A stretch of 17,449 nt of DNA, from positions 1 to 17,449 of the forward strand of contig JANWIB010000078.1 in NCBI GenBank assembly GCA_025450155.1, read 5' to 3'. How positions within the stretch are numbered: the stretch's first letter is position 1; every line of letters begins with the position of its first letter. Below the pieces are notes generated by a model, which was not told the DNA's origin, made no database searches, and saw nothing but the letters and a program-made list of their open reading frames with translations. Position numbers and translations under genes: made by a program. The stretch comes from Sphingobacteriaceae bacterium (GTDB taxonomy: Bacteria; Bacteroidota; Bacteroidia; Sphingobacteriales; Sphingobacteriaceae). This document shows, one piece after another, positions 1 through 6,881 of this stretch.

Positions 1-1287
1 GCCACCAACCAATCCATACATATTAGGCGTACCAGGTTTTACAGAGAAATCATCCATCTCATTATTTAAAAGGAATCCAGCATCTTTTACAACTACTAAC
101 GATCCATAAGAACCGTTTAATGTGGTCGTAATAGCTACGGCATTACCTGCTTTATCAACAATAGAAAAATGGGTGGTTTCTTCACTTTCTTTCCTGTTAA
201 ATGTTCCGGCTTTTATTTCAGAACTTAATGTTGCCTGGTTCCAGTTAAGCGTTTTCATTCGCCCTGATTGATAAGTCGGATCAAGTAAATGCTGCTGTGG
301 AACGTTATAAAAATCCGGATCGCCCAGATATTCTGCCCGATCGGCATATACCCGGCGCTCTGCCTCAATCATCAACTGTACAGTAGAATCTGAATTAAAT
401 CCCCAACGTTTCAGAGGATAAGGCTCAACCGATTGCAGCAATTGCATTAAGGCAATACCACCACTGGATGGAGGGGGCATGGTGATGACTTTATATCCCT
501 TATAATTTCCGATAACGGGAGTTCGCCAAATGGCCTGATAGTTTTTTAAATCTTCTGTAGAAATCAATCCCCAACCGCGTTTCATTTCGGCTACAATAGC
601 TTTTGCTACGCTGCCCTCGTAAAATCCAGCCCGGCCTTTATCACGGATGAGTTGCAGCGTGTGGGCGAGTTCTTTTTGCACGAGTTTATCTCCCGCTGCC
701 CAAGGCGAATCTTTGATTAAAGCTGTTCCATTGGGATTATATTTCTTAAATTCTTCTTTGTTACGATTTAGTTCCGCCGCTTGTTTTTGGGTTACCGGGA
801 ACCCCTTCCATGCTAAATCTATAGCGGGCTGCAACACATCCGTCCAGGTTAATATTCCGTATTTGGCATGTGCTTTAACCATGCCGTCAACTGAGCCGGG
901 AACGCCGGATGCCAAATGCCCATACAAACTTTTATCGGTAATGGCATTTCCGGTTTCGTTCAGGTACATATTTCTGTTGGCTGCTGCAGGCGCTTTTTCT
1001 CGAAAATCCAGTGTGGCTGTTTCTCCTGATTGAGAGCGATAAACCATAAAACCACCTCCGCCAATATTGCCCGCATTGGGGTACGCCACCGCCAACGCGA
1101 ATTGTACGGCTACGGCGGCATCTATTGCATTGCCACCTTTTTTTAAAATATCAAGACCAACTTTAGAGGCTTCCGGATGTGCCGAAACCACCATGCCGTT
1201 TGAGTAAGATTGACCATTTGCGGTAGCATAAGAAAGAATGATCAGACTTAAAAATATGTAGGACTTGAATTTGAGTATGTTAAACAT
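1..1287 (-). CDS. ggt: Gamma-glutamyltransferase (partial, C-terminus beyond window)
   Basis: The enzyme cleaves or transfers the gamma-glutamyl group of glutathione and related amides, normally in the periplasm after autocleavage into two subunits. The visible 429 codons begin with a signal peptide (residues 1-26, hydrophobic core then ATANGQ) and run through large-subunit motifs: GGNAIDAAVA, NIGGGGFMV, the REKAP block and PPPSSGGIAL. The autocleavage site is visible as EETTHFSIVD, with the nucleophilic Thr at about residue 371 (bases 175-177). The frame is open to base 1, ending in the MYGLVGG region, so most of the small subunit, including its own GSSGG-type motif, is missing here only because the window ends. 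The ATG at 1285-1287 is chosen because it gives a clean signal peptide. It is divergent from the small membrane-protein gene at 1465. Identification is very secure. Confidence 0.96.
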   Translation of the reverse strand, partial: MFNILKFKSYIFLSLIILSYATANGQSYSNGMVVSAHPEASKVGLDILKKGGNAIDAAVAVQFALAVAYPNAGNIGGGGFMVYRSQSGETATLDFREKAPAAANRNMYLNETGNAITDKSLYGHLASGVPGSVDGMVKAHAKYGILTWTDVLQPAIDLAWKGFPVTQKQAAELNRNKEEFKKYNPNGTALIKDSPWAAGDKLVQKELAHTLQLIRDKGRAGFYEGSVAKAIVAEMKRGWGLISTEDLKNYQAIWRTPVIGNYKGYKVITMPPPSSGGIALMQLLQSVEPYPLKRWGFNSDSTVQLMIEAERRVYADRAEYLGDPDFYNVPQQHLLDPTYQSGRMKTLNWNQATLSSEIKAGTFNRKESEETTHFSIVDKAGNAVAITTTLNGSYGSLVVVKDAGFLLNNEMDDFSVKPGTPNMYGLVGG

Positions 1288-1338
1288 AATTGGATGAATA
1301 AAATAATAGTCATAAAACTACAATTATTTTCGTTTTTA

Positions 1339-1360
1339 AGTACCTTCGTTAGCAGGTACT
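1339..1360. repeat. 7-bp perfect inverted repeat between divergent genes
   Basis: AGTACCT, an 8-base spacer (TCGTTAGC), then AGGTACT form a perfect inverted repeat. It lies in the 177-base divergent region between the gamma-glutamyltransferase gene (minus) and the small membrane protein (plus), about 50 bases upstream of the former. It could be an operator or a hairpin in a leader. Neither strand shows a convincing U-tract beside it, so a terminator is less likely. No clear TAnnTTTG promoter was found here. Confidence 0.3.
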
Positions 1361-1464
1361 GGGAGAATATTTTTTAAGAACAATTTGAATACCATCAATG
1401 CCGAAATTGCCCTCCCTAAACGCTTAAATATCAAACGAATAGAAAAATTAAAAACAGAAATAAA

Positions 1465-1653
1465 ATGAAAAACAAAGCAATTATTATTACAGCAGTTCTC
1501 TTAGTAATTTCTATTGGAAACTATTTTAGAATTATTTCTGATGGAAGTATTCGAACAGTCGAGTTTCTATCCATTTTTGCTATTGGAGCACTGGCAGGTA
1601 TATTATTGACACGGATTTTTAAAAATTTATTTGACAAAAATGAAATATCCTGA
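1465..1653 (+). CDS. Small two-helix membrane protein, function unknown
   Basis: This is a 62-residue protein with two predicted membrane helices, about residues 4-22 (IIITAVLLVISIGNYF) and 33-50 (VEFLSIFAIGALAGILLT). They are joined by a short polar loop, with a charged C-terminal tail (RIFKNLFDKNEIS). I do not recognise a family beyond 'small hypothetical membrane protein', a class common in Sphingobacteria and Flavobacteria. The start is the ATG in an A-rich context (AGAAATAAA before ATG), with no Shine-Dalgarno as is usual in the phylum. It is followed by 115 bases before the Crp/Fnr-like gene and has no obvious functional partner. The clear membrane topology and clean start and stop favour a real gene over chance. 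Confidence 0.6.
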   Translation: MKNKAIIITAVLLVISIGNYFRIISDGSIRTVEFLSIFAIGALAGILLTRIFKNLFDKNEIS

Positions 1654-1720
1654 CAAGAAAAAAGCTATGCCCTTATTAAGGTTTTCCTTTAGACTTGCAA
1701 AGTAGATAAAAGTATAGAAC

Positions 1721-1749
1721 TTATGCTTTGATAACAGTTTGTAATTTTG
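1721..1749 (+). promoter_or_regulatory. Promoter region of Crp/Fnr-like gene with shared TTATGCTTTG element
   Basis: TAATTTTG at 1742-1749 matches the Bacteroidota -7 consensus TAnnTTTG exactly, 20 bases before the ATG. No good -33 TTTG is present at the usual distance. At 1721-1730 lies TTATGCTTTG, which recurs upstream of the next gene (2386-2395). The two copies start 48 and 47 bases before their respective ATGs. The shared 10-mer may be an operator or activator site. Confidence 0.4.
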
Positions 1750-1768
1750 CATGCTGTAACATTTAAAA

Positions 1769-2350
1769 ATGCAAGAACACGATCTTCTTATTCATCATAT
1801 TAAACAACTGGTATCTATTAACGATTCGGATATTGATTTGATTATTAAATTATTCAAATCTAAAACGCTCGAAAGAAAGGAGATACTTCTTCATCCAGGT
1901 GAAATAGCATCTCATATGACTTTTATAGCAAAAGGATGCTTCAGGAGCTATTATCTTGATGACAATGTTCAAGAACATATTTTACAATTTGGTATTGAAA
2001 ATTGGTGGATAAATGACCTTTACAGCTATCTGACAAAGACACCAGCTAAGTATTTTGTACAGGCGGTTGAGTCCAGTACTGTATTGCAAATTCATCAGGA
2101 TGCTCTGGAAATTGTTTTTAAAGAAATACCGGTTATGGAACGCTTTTTTCGATTAAAAATGCAAAGCGCTTACGTTTCGCTGCAAGAGCGTACCATTAAT
2201 TCGATGAGCCAAACAGCGGAACAACGCTATATTGATTTCTTGGCCAGGTATCGCGAGATTGAGCAACGTATACCTCAATATATGGTAGCATCCTATTTAG
2301 GCATTACTCCTGAGTTTCTCAGTGCTATACGAAAAAAAATGGTGTTGTAA
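1769..2350 (+). CDS. Crp/Fnr-family transcriptional regulator, Bacteroidota type
   Basis: This 193-residue protein has a cyclic-nucleotide-binding-like beta-roll at about residues 30-125 (LHPGEIASHMTFIAKGCFRS) and a C-terminal helix-turn-helix at about 168-190 (IPQYMVASYLGITPEFLSAI). The length is normal for this compact Bacteroidota subgroup. The canonical cAMP-pocket signature (GE...RxAT) is not present; in its place is ENWWINDLYSYLTKTPAKYF, so the ligand is unlikely to be cAMP and is unknown. No cysteine cluster for an Fe-S centre is visible. The next gene on the same strand is an SDR-like protein, an arrangement often seen with these regulators. A shared upstream 10-mer suggests it may control both genes. 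The family call is secure; the regulon is inferred. Confidence 0.9.
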   Translation: MQEHDLLIHHIKQLVSINDSDIDLIIKLFKSKTLERKEILLHPGEIASHMTFIAKGCFRSYYLDDNVQEHILQFGIENWWINDLYSYLTKTPAKYFVQAVESSTVLQIHQDALEIVFKEIPVMERFFRLKMQSAYVSLQERTINSMSQTAEQRYIDFLARYREIEQRIPQYMVASYLGITPEFLSAIRKKMVL

Positions 2351-2385
2351 CTATTTTCTTAATATACCTTAAGTTTTTCTAGGGT

Positions 2386-2395
2386 TTATGCTTTG
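2386..2395 (+). promoter_or_regulatory. Second copy of TTATGCTTTG, upstream of SDR gene
   Basis: This is identical to 1721-1730 and starts 47 bases before the SDR start codon. The sequence around it differs from the first copy, so the match is confined to the 10-mer plus its position. It is a candidate site for the neighbouring Crp/Fnr-like protein or part of a common promoter architecture. Confidence 0.35.
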
Positions 2396-2432
2396 CATTT
2401 TTGTATTGTATTAAAAAGAGAAAACACAAACT

Positions 2433-3032
2433 ATGAAAATTTTAATTGTTGGTGCCAATGGTACCATTGGCAGATTAGTAACTGCTGAATTAAGCAAGCG
2501 CCATGAAGTGATCAAGGCGGGTAGAACTAGTGGAGATGTAACAGTTGATATTACTTCTCCGGAATCTATCAAAGCCATGTTTGAAAAGGTCGGTCCGTTC
2601 GATGCACTCGTAAGCACTGCAGGTAATGCTCATTTTGGGCTATTGAAAGACATGACTGCTGAAGATTTTAAAAAAGGGTTGCATGATAAATTATTAGGCC
2701 AGGTTACCTTGGTGTTGGAAGGGCAAAAACGCATTAACCCCAAAGGTTCTTTTACACTTTCTTCGGGTACATTGTCTAGTGATCCAATAGTATATGGCGC
2801 AAATATCAGTTCTGTGAATGCTGCTGTGGATGGATTTGTTATCGGTGCAGCGATCGAATTGGAAAACAACGTTCGGATTAATGTGATAAACCCTGGAGTA
2901 GTAGAAGATTCACCACAAATTCATCCGTATTTTCAGGGACATATTCCTGTAAAGATGGACAAGGTAGTGGCAGCCTATGTGAAAAGTGTAGAAGGTGTAT
3001 TAACCGGACAAATTATGACGGTAGTTTCTTAA
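2433..3032 (+). CDS. Short-chain dehydrogenase/reductase-like protein (Lin1944-like)
   Basis: This is a 199-residue Rossmann-fold protein. The nucleotide-binding motif GANGTIG (residues 7-13) and an NAG-like STAGNAHFG motif are clear, as is the SDR-type INVINPGVVEDSP near the C-terminus. At the place of the classical YxxxKAAV active site the sequence reads ISSVNAAVDGF, so the catalytic Tyr and Lys are replaced by Ile and Asn. The Ser of the triad may survive in TLSSGTLSS. This substitution pattern fits the Lin1944-like subgroup of SDRs, whose function is undetermined. It may bind NAD(P) without classical oxidoreductase chemistry. It lies 82 bases after the Crp/Fnr-like gene, with its own upstream region, and is probably regulated by that protein. 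Confidence 0.88.
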   Translation: MKILIVGANGTIGRLVTAELSKRHEVIKAGRTSGDVTVDITSPESIKAMFEKVGPFDALVSTAGNAHFGLLKDMTAEDFKKGLHDKLLGQVTLVLEGQKRINPKGSFTLSSGTLSSDPIVYGANISSVNAAVDGFVIGAAIELENNVRINVINPGVVEDSPQIHPYFQGHIPVKMDKVVAAYVKSVEGVLTGQIMTVVS

Positions 3033-3053
3033 AATATCAAGATTTTGATGGGG

Positions 3054-3085
3054 CTGTCAAGGTATTGTTATCCTGGCAGTGTTTT
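3054..3085 (+). terminator. Candidate rho-independent terminator after SDR gene
   Basis: CTGTCAAGG and CCTGGCAG can pair (8 pairs with one G-U and one bulged A) around a 9-base loop. The stem is followed by TGTTTT. It lies 21 bases after the SDR stop codon. The stem is imperfect and the T-run short, so this is tentative. Confidence 0.35.
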
Positions 3086-3181
3086 CTAAAAAGGAATGCC
3101 AACGCCATACTTATACAGACGCAGGCAAAGGATTTGAATTTCGGGCATCGAACACACGATGAATATGTAAAAACAGCCCTT

Positions 3182-3236
3182 AAAACTACAATTAGTTTTG
3201 TTTCGAAGAGAGAACCTTCTCCTACCGGCGAAGGTT
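3182..3236. other. Two hairpins at the convergent gene junction
   Basis: AAAACTA-CAAT-TAGTTTT (3182-3199) and AACCTTC-N10-GAAGGTT (3213-3236) are two perfect 7-bp inverted repeats. The second overlaps the stop codon of the minus-strand globin gene. They sit between the convergent SDR and globin genes and may end transcription from the globin side, but neither has a convincing U-tract. The rest of 3033-3234 shows no gene I can support. Confidence 0.35.
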
Positions 3237-3642
3237 ATTCTATTGGTTTTACCTTAATTTGTGTGTGTGCTGACGAATGAATTTTAAAGTGCATTAAATC
3301 GGCTATGGAGCCGGCTTTCTTTTTGACTTCCGTGGCCAGCTCGCCTTCAAAAAGTTCATCGATCGTTTCAAAGAATAACTCCTTCCACCGATTGAATTCT
3401 TCTAAGCCTAAGGATTGCTTTTGGTTTAATTTGAAGTGTACTTCCATCGGATTGCCTTTAAATAGGGCTTTGCCAAAGAGAATGGATTCCCAAAAATCGT
3501 ACATTTTAGGCAGGTGGTACTGCCAGTTTACTTTGGCAATATCAGTAAAAATATACCCAATTATCGGGTCAGTCTCTACTTTCTTATAAAAAGTATTGAC
3601 AAATTTTATCACGTCTTCTTTTTCTTCAATATCTTTTTTCAT
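3235..3642 (-). CDS. Group III truncated haemoglobin
   Basis: This 135-residue 2-on-2 globin binds haem and probably handles O2, NO or peroxide in the cytoplasm. Residues that fit the group III pattern are visible: Tyr19 (B10, in FVNTFYKKV), His43 (E7, in WQYHLPKMYDFWES), the proximal His69 (F8, in NPMEVHFKL) and Trp86 (G8, in EEFNRWKELFFETID). The segment YDFWESILFGKALFKGNP is very typical of the group. Length is normal. The gene is last in the block mdh, aspartic protease, globin, 12 bases after the protease stop, so it is probably co-transcribed. The physiological substrate cannot be read from the sequence. Confidence 0.93.
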   Translation of the reverse strand: MKKDIEEKEDVIKFVNTFYKKVETDPIIGYIFTDIAKVNWQYHLPKMYDFWESILFGKALFKGNPMEVHFKLNQKQSLGLEEFNRWKELFFETIDELFEGELATEVKKKAGSIADLMHFKIHSSAHTQIKVKPIE

Positions 3643-3654
3643 GGTATCTTTTGT

Positions 3655-4092
3655 TTAACTGGTGAAAGGGAGAGATTGGAAAAATAATTTTTCCTGAGGA
3701 TAATCGATTACGGCCCCGTACTGCATCAAAATATCTCCGCCTATTACCCCGATAATAGCACCAATTTCTAACATTTGGTAAGCGTGGTTAATCATAGATA
3801 GATCGAGTACAGCAATATGCGTATCCTGTAATTTAAAATTACCCATACACCATTCGGGTAAAATAAGCTCATGACTTTCCATCGAATTGGTGCCCAAGCC
3901 GGTAGAAAGTTTATCACTTAATAAGAGCGTTTCTTTATCCACGTATTGTTCAATGGTGTTTTTATCAAATACAGTTTTCGATGCTCCGGTATCCAATACC
4001 GCTTTGAAGGATTGCCCAAAAACAACAACTTCCACTAAAATGTGGAAGCCATCGTCTTGAAGATGTATAATTTCTAAAGGGATTGTGATCAC
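3655..4092 (-). CDS. Retropepsin-like aspartic protease domain protein
   Basis: This 145-residue single-domain protein has the aspartic-protease signature VLDTGASKTVF (Asp34 catalytic) and the matching downstream hydrophobic-Gly motif GVIGGDILMQYG. This is the half-pepsin layout expected for a retropepsin-type dimer (clan AA). There is no signal peptide or membrane segment, so it is probably cytoplasmic. The start is GTG at 4090-4092, which directly follows the TAG stop of malate dehydrogenase with no intervening base, suggesting translational coupling. No in-frame ATG precedes the core domain as well as this GTG does. The globin gene follows after 12 bases. Proteolytic targets are unknown. 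Eukaryotic-virus origin is not implied, since such domains are widespread in bacteria. Confidence 0.85.
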   Translation of the reverse strand: MITIPLEIIHLQDDGFHILVEVVVFGQSFKAVLDTGASKTVFDKNTIEQYVDKETLLLSDKLSTGLGTNSMESHELILPEWCMGNFKLQDTHIAVLDLSMINHAYQMLEIGAIIGVIGGDILMQYGAVIDYPQEKLFFQSLPFTS

Positions 4093-5031
4093 CTAAATCA
4101 GTTTTGAATCTGATAATACTTGGTTCATGTTTCGAACTGCGTCGGCGCTTTTGTTAAATGTAGCCTGTTCTTCGGTACTTAATTTGAAGTCAACGATTTT
4201 CTCCCATCCATTTTTGCCTAAAACCACCGGCACCACCAGCGAAATATCTTTTTGGCCGTACTCGCCATCTAAGACAACGCCACAGGAAATTAGTTTCTTC
4301 TCGTCGCGAAGAATGCTTTCTACCATCGCTGCAGTTCCGGCACCAGGGGCATACCATGCTGAAGTTCCAATTAAACCAGTTAAGGTTGCACCACCAACCA
4401 TCGTGGCCGCAACAATTTTATCTTGCTGTTCCTGCTTTAAGAATTGCGTTACTGGAATACTGTTCCAGGTTGCGTGTTTAATTAGCGGGATCATGGTGGT
4501 ATCACCATGTCCGCCAATAACCACGGCATTTAAATCAGCCGGAGAACAGCCTAATTCCTGGCTCAGGTAATACTTAAAGCGAGCCGAATCTAAAGCACCA
4601 CCCATTCCCAGAATACGGTTTTTAGGTAAGCCCGAAGTTTTAAGCGTGAGATAATTCATCGTGTCCATCGGGTTAGATACCACAATGATGATGGTGTTAG
4701 GCGAATATTTTAACACGTTTTCGGTAACCCCCTTTACAATTCCGGCATTTACTCCAATCAACTCTTCACGAGTCATTCCCGGTTTACGGGGTAATCCTGA
4801 AGTAATCACAACCACGTCAGACCCTGCGGTTCTACTATAATCGTTCGTAACCCCGGTTATTTTGGTGTCGAAACCCAATAAGGCCGCGGTTTGCATCATA
4901 TCAATCGCTTTACCTTCAGCAAAGCCTTCTTTAATATCTAATAAAATTAATTCTTCAGCAAGCTCTTTCCTTGCAATATTATCGGCACAAGTTGCACCTA
5001 CTGCTCCGGCTCCAATTACGGTTACTTTCAT
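4093..5031 (-). CDS. mdh: Malate dehydrogenase, LDH-like type
   Basis: The enzyme interconverts malate and oxaloacetate with NAD in the TCA cycle. The 312-residue protein shows the Rossmann motif GAGAVG (7-12) and Asp32, which favours NAD over NADP. The substrate loop GLPRKPGMTREEL has Arg82 and Arg88; an Arg rather than Gln at the first position indicates malate rather than lactate. Other residues are SNPMD (119-123), the Asp148/Arg151 pair and catalytic His175 in IGGHGDTTMIPL. Length and start (ATG, MKVTVIGAGAVG) are standard. It heads a tight minus-strand block with the protease and globin genes; the histidine kinase gene lies 159 bases upstream on the same strand. A candidate promoter sits 35 bases before the start. 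Confidence 0.97.
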   Translation of the reverse strand: MKVTVIGAGAVGATCADNIARKELAEELILLDIKEGFAEGKAIDMMQTAALLGFDTKITGVTNDYSRTAGSDVVVITSGLPRKPGMTREELIGVNAGIVKGVTENVLKYSPNTIIIVVSNPMDTMNYLTLKTSGLPKNRILGMGGALDSARFKYYLSQELGCSPADLNAVVIGGHGDTTMIPLIKHATWNSIPVTQFLKQEQQDKIVAATMVGGATLTGLIGTSAWYAPGAGTAAMVESILRDEKKLISCGVVLDGEYGQKDISLVVPVVLGKNGWEKIVDFKLSTEEQATFNKSADAVRNMNQVLSDSKLI

Positions 5032-5065
5032 GGATGTTAAATTTAAACAAGGTTAACAAAGTGCC

Positions 5066-5097
5066 CGAAGTTAAAAAATAGAATTTTGTTACTCAAA
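5066..5097 (-). promoter_or_regulatory. Candidate Bacteroidota promoter of mdh
   Basis: Read on the minus strand: TTTG (5094-5097), 20 bases, then TAACTTCG (5066-5073), which matches five of the six fixed positions of the TAnnTTTG -7 box. The spacing is near that expected for the -33/-7 pair. The box ends 35 bases before the mdh ATG. This would serve the mdh, protease and globin block. Confidence 0.45.
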
Positions 5098-5190
5098 TTA
5101 ATGTTCATAGGGGGGTAACATTTCTCAATTGAGCTTACGGAATTGATTCTTTGTGAGACAATTTTAATGAAGGGTCGGTTAGATAGCTAA

Positions 5191-6489
5191 TTATTTTACG
5201 CTTGTTGAAAAGGTAACAGTGAAGGTAGTTCCTCTTCCTTCTTCCGATTCTACAGCTATTTTGCCATTTAACTTTTCTAAGGTATGTGTAACAATGGCCA
5301 GACCTAACCCAGAACCTGTAGATTGCTCAGAGCCACGGTAAAACATATTAAAAATGTTTTTTATATTTTCTTTAGAAATACCTAACCCATTATCTGAAAT
5401 AACCATTTTCAATACGCCATTGGCATATGTGGCAGTAACTTTAATATAAGGAGATTCTTTAGAGTAATCGTGATATTTTACAGCATTACATACGAGGTTA
5501 TTAATAATGGCTGTAAATTTTCTTTTATCAATGAATATCTGATGAGGATTAAGTGACAGGTCAAACTTAATCTGATTGAAGCCATCCATGAATTTTAAGT
5601 TATCTAAAATTTCATTTACAGTTTCGGATAGGTTTATCCAGCTACTCTTTACTTCATCCTTTGATTGCTTAGATAATTCAAGCATGTCTAGAATAAAAGT
5701 ATCTAGTTTATTTATCTGCGTTTTTATCATAGAAAAATACTCCTGTAAGGTGGTATTTTCTGTTTCAGCAGTCGCCAGATCCGTTAAACCTTTTACAGAA
5801 GCCAAAGGAGAGCGAAGATCATGTGTGGTACTATAAATAATGCGGTCCAGATCCTTGTTTGTATCTTCCAGTTGCTGGTTCTTTTTTTCCAGAGTCTGAG
5901 CAAGCTCCTCCAGTCTTATCTCGGCTTCGGCATTTGCTTTCATCAAGAAATCAATAGATACCCAAGTGAATATCATAGCTACTAAAAAGTTGAAAGTATA
6001 GCTACGTTCCATATCCTGCGTTGAGATAGGGAGTTTTATTCCCATGTCTATCTTAAAAACAACGACCACAATAGAAAAAATAATGGTTAGTATAGTTAAT
6101 ATGATTTTGTATTTTTTTTCTTCGGGAGCAAATAGGGCAAAACCGGCTACAGAAATAGGCAGGTAAAAAATATATAAGCCGGTTTCAATTGGGTATAAAG
6201 TAATGAGACCCGTTAGTGCTGTAATCAGTGTGGTGATAGCAAGAAGTCTAGCCGCTTTATAATAGTCTTGTTTATTAAGAATAAGGCAGAACAGATTAAT
6301 TAAGAAAATACAACCATCCACTACAGCAGCCCCATAAGTTTTGTTATAGAGTGTTACAAAAACTGATAACCCTGTAGCTGTTAGGGTAGTATAAATAATT
6401 CGGGTAAAAAAGACTTGTCTTTTTTGCTCTATAATGCTTGCCGTAGTAAGTGCGGTAACCCTAGTTTGGGAAGGACTCTTTGAATCCAT
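5191..6489 (-). CDS. Membrane sensor histidine kinase (orphan)
   Basis: This 432-residue protein has about six predicted membrane helices in residues 28-184 (for example SVVVVFKIDMG at the end of the fifth). There is no large periplasmic domain, so it may sense a membrane or intramembrane signal. A coiled-coil linker (about 186-215, EAEIRLEELAQTLEKKN) leads to the HisKA dimerisation domain with the phospho-accepting His223 (STTHDLRSPLASVKG). The catalytic ATPase domain has the N-box NNLVCNAVKYH (330-340), G1 box DNGLG (366-370) and G2 box GSGLGLAIV. No response regulator gene is adjacent, so the partner is elsewhere. It is transcribed away from the acylation operon that starts at 6882, from a shared 392-base divergent region. 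Family is certain, signal unknown. Confidence 0.94.
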   Translation of the reverse strand: MDSKSPSQTRVTALTTASIIEQKRQVFFTRIIYTTLTATGLSVFVTLYNKTYGAAVVDGCIFLINLFCLILNKQDYYKAARLLAITTLITALTGLITLYPIETGLYIFYLPISVAGFALFAPEEKKYKIILTILTIIFSIVVVVFKIDMGIKLPISTQDMERSYTFNFLVAMIFTWVSIDFLMKANAEAEIRLEELAQTLEKKNQQLEDTNKDLDRIIYSTTHDLRSPLASVKGLTDLATAETENTTLQEYFSMIKTQINKLDTFILDMLELSKQSKDEVKSSWINLSETVNEILDNLKFMDGFNQIKFDLSLNPHQIFIDKRKFTAIINNLVCNAVKYHDYSKESPYIKVTATYANGVLKMVISDNGLGISKENIKNIFNMFYRGSEQSTGSGLGLAIVTHTLEKLNGKIAVESEEGRGTTFTVTFSTSVK

Positions 6490-6881
6490 ATAAATTTAAA
6501 ACATAATTCGCTTTGTGGAATATACGTAAAATTGATGTAGAAGTTCGCTGAACGTTTTTTTACAAAAAAACCTGCCGCGTAATCATATCTTTTTCGTTTG
6601 ATGGCTTTCATATGTGGTTAAATCAATAGAAAAAGCCCCTCAATAACTCATCTGCTAATTCTTTTTGCAAGTTAGTCTTTTAGGCGATCTGGTGGTGTTT
6701 CATTCCTAATAAGCAAATGTCAGTTTCACCAGAAAAAAGCAAAAAATATATGAAACATGGATGCGGTTAAAACAAATATTATTTAACGACGGTTTAGTGA
6801 ATTGCAAAAGACGACAGACTACATCTATGAAAATATTAGAATAAAAAAAGACCACACCTTTCATAATTAACCATTTATAAA
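6490..6881. other. 392-base divergent intergenic region
   Basis: No gene is supported here. It lies between the minus-strand histidine kinase and the plus-strand acylation operon, so it must hold both promoters. No full TTTG-N19-21-TAnnTTTG match was found for either direction. Notable pieces are the AT palindrome at 6554-6571 and a GTTAAA/TTTAAC pair around 6765-6787. A short minus-strand frame at 6429-6611 is judged a shadow. Confidence 0.6.
6554..6571. repeat. Perfect 8-bp A/T-tract palindrome
   Basis: GTTTTTTT-AC-AAAAAAAC is an inverted repeat with a 2-base centre, 65 bases upstream of the histidine kinase start. It could be an operator-like site or a bent-DNA A/T tract. The 2-base loop makes an RNA hairpin unlikely. 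Confidence 0.35.

Noticed and set aside
647..1033. 128-codon plus-strand open frame
   Set aside because: It lies antisense inside the gamma-glutamyltransferase gene, whose motifs are unmistakable. Its own translation has no recognisable features.
3065..3280. 71-codon plus-strand frame with a TTG start
   Set aside because: It has a weak start, no domain signs, contains the hairpins and overlaps the end of the globin gene.
3655..4092. Retroviral or retroelement origin of the aspartic protease gene
   Set aside because: No reverse transcriptase, integrase or terminal repeats are nearby. Stand-alone retropepsin-like domains are common in bacteria.
6429..6611. 60-codon minus-strand frame upstream of the histidine kinase
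   Set aside because: It overlaps the kinase start in another frame and shows no domain or membrane pattern.
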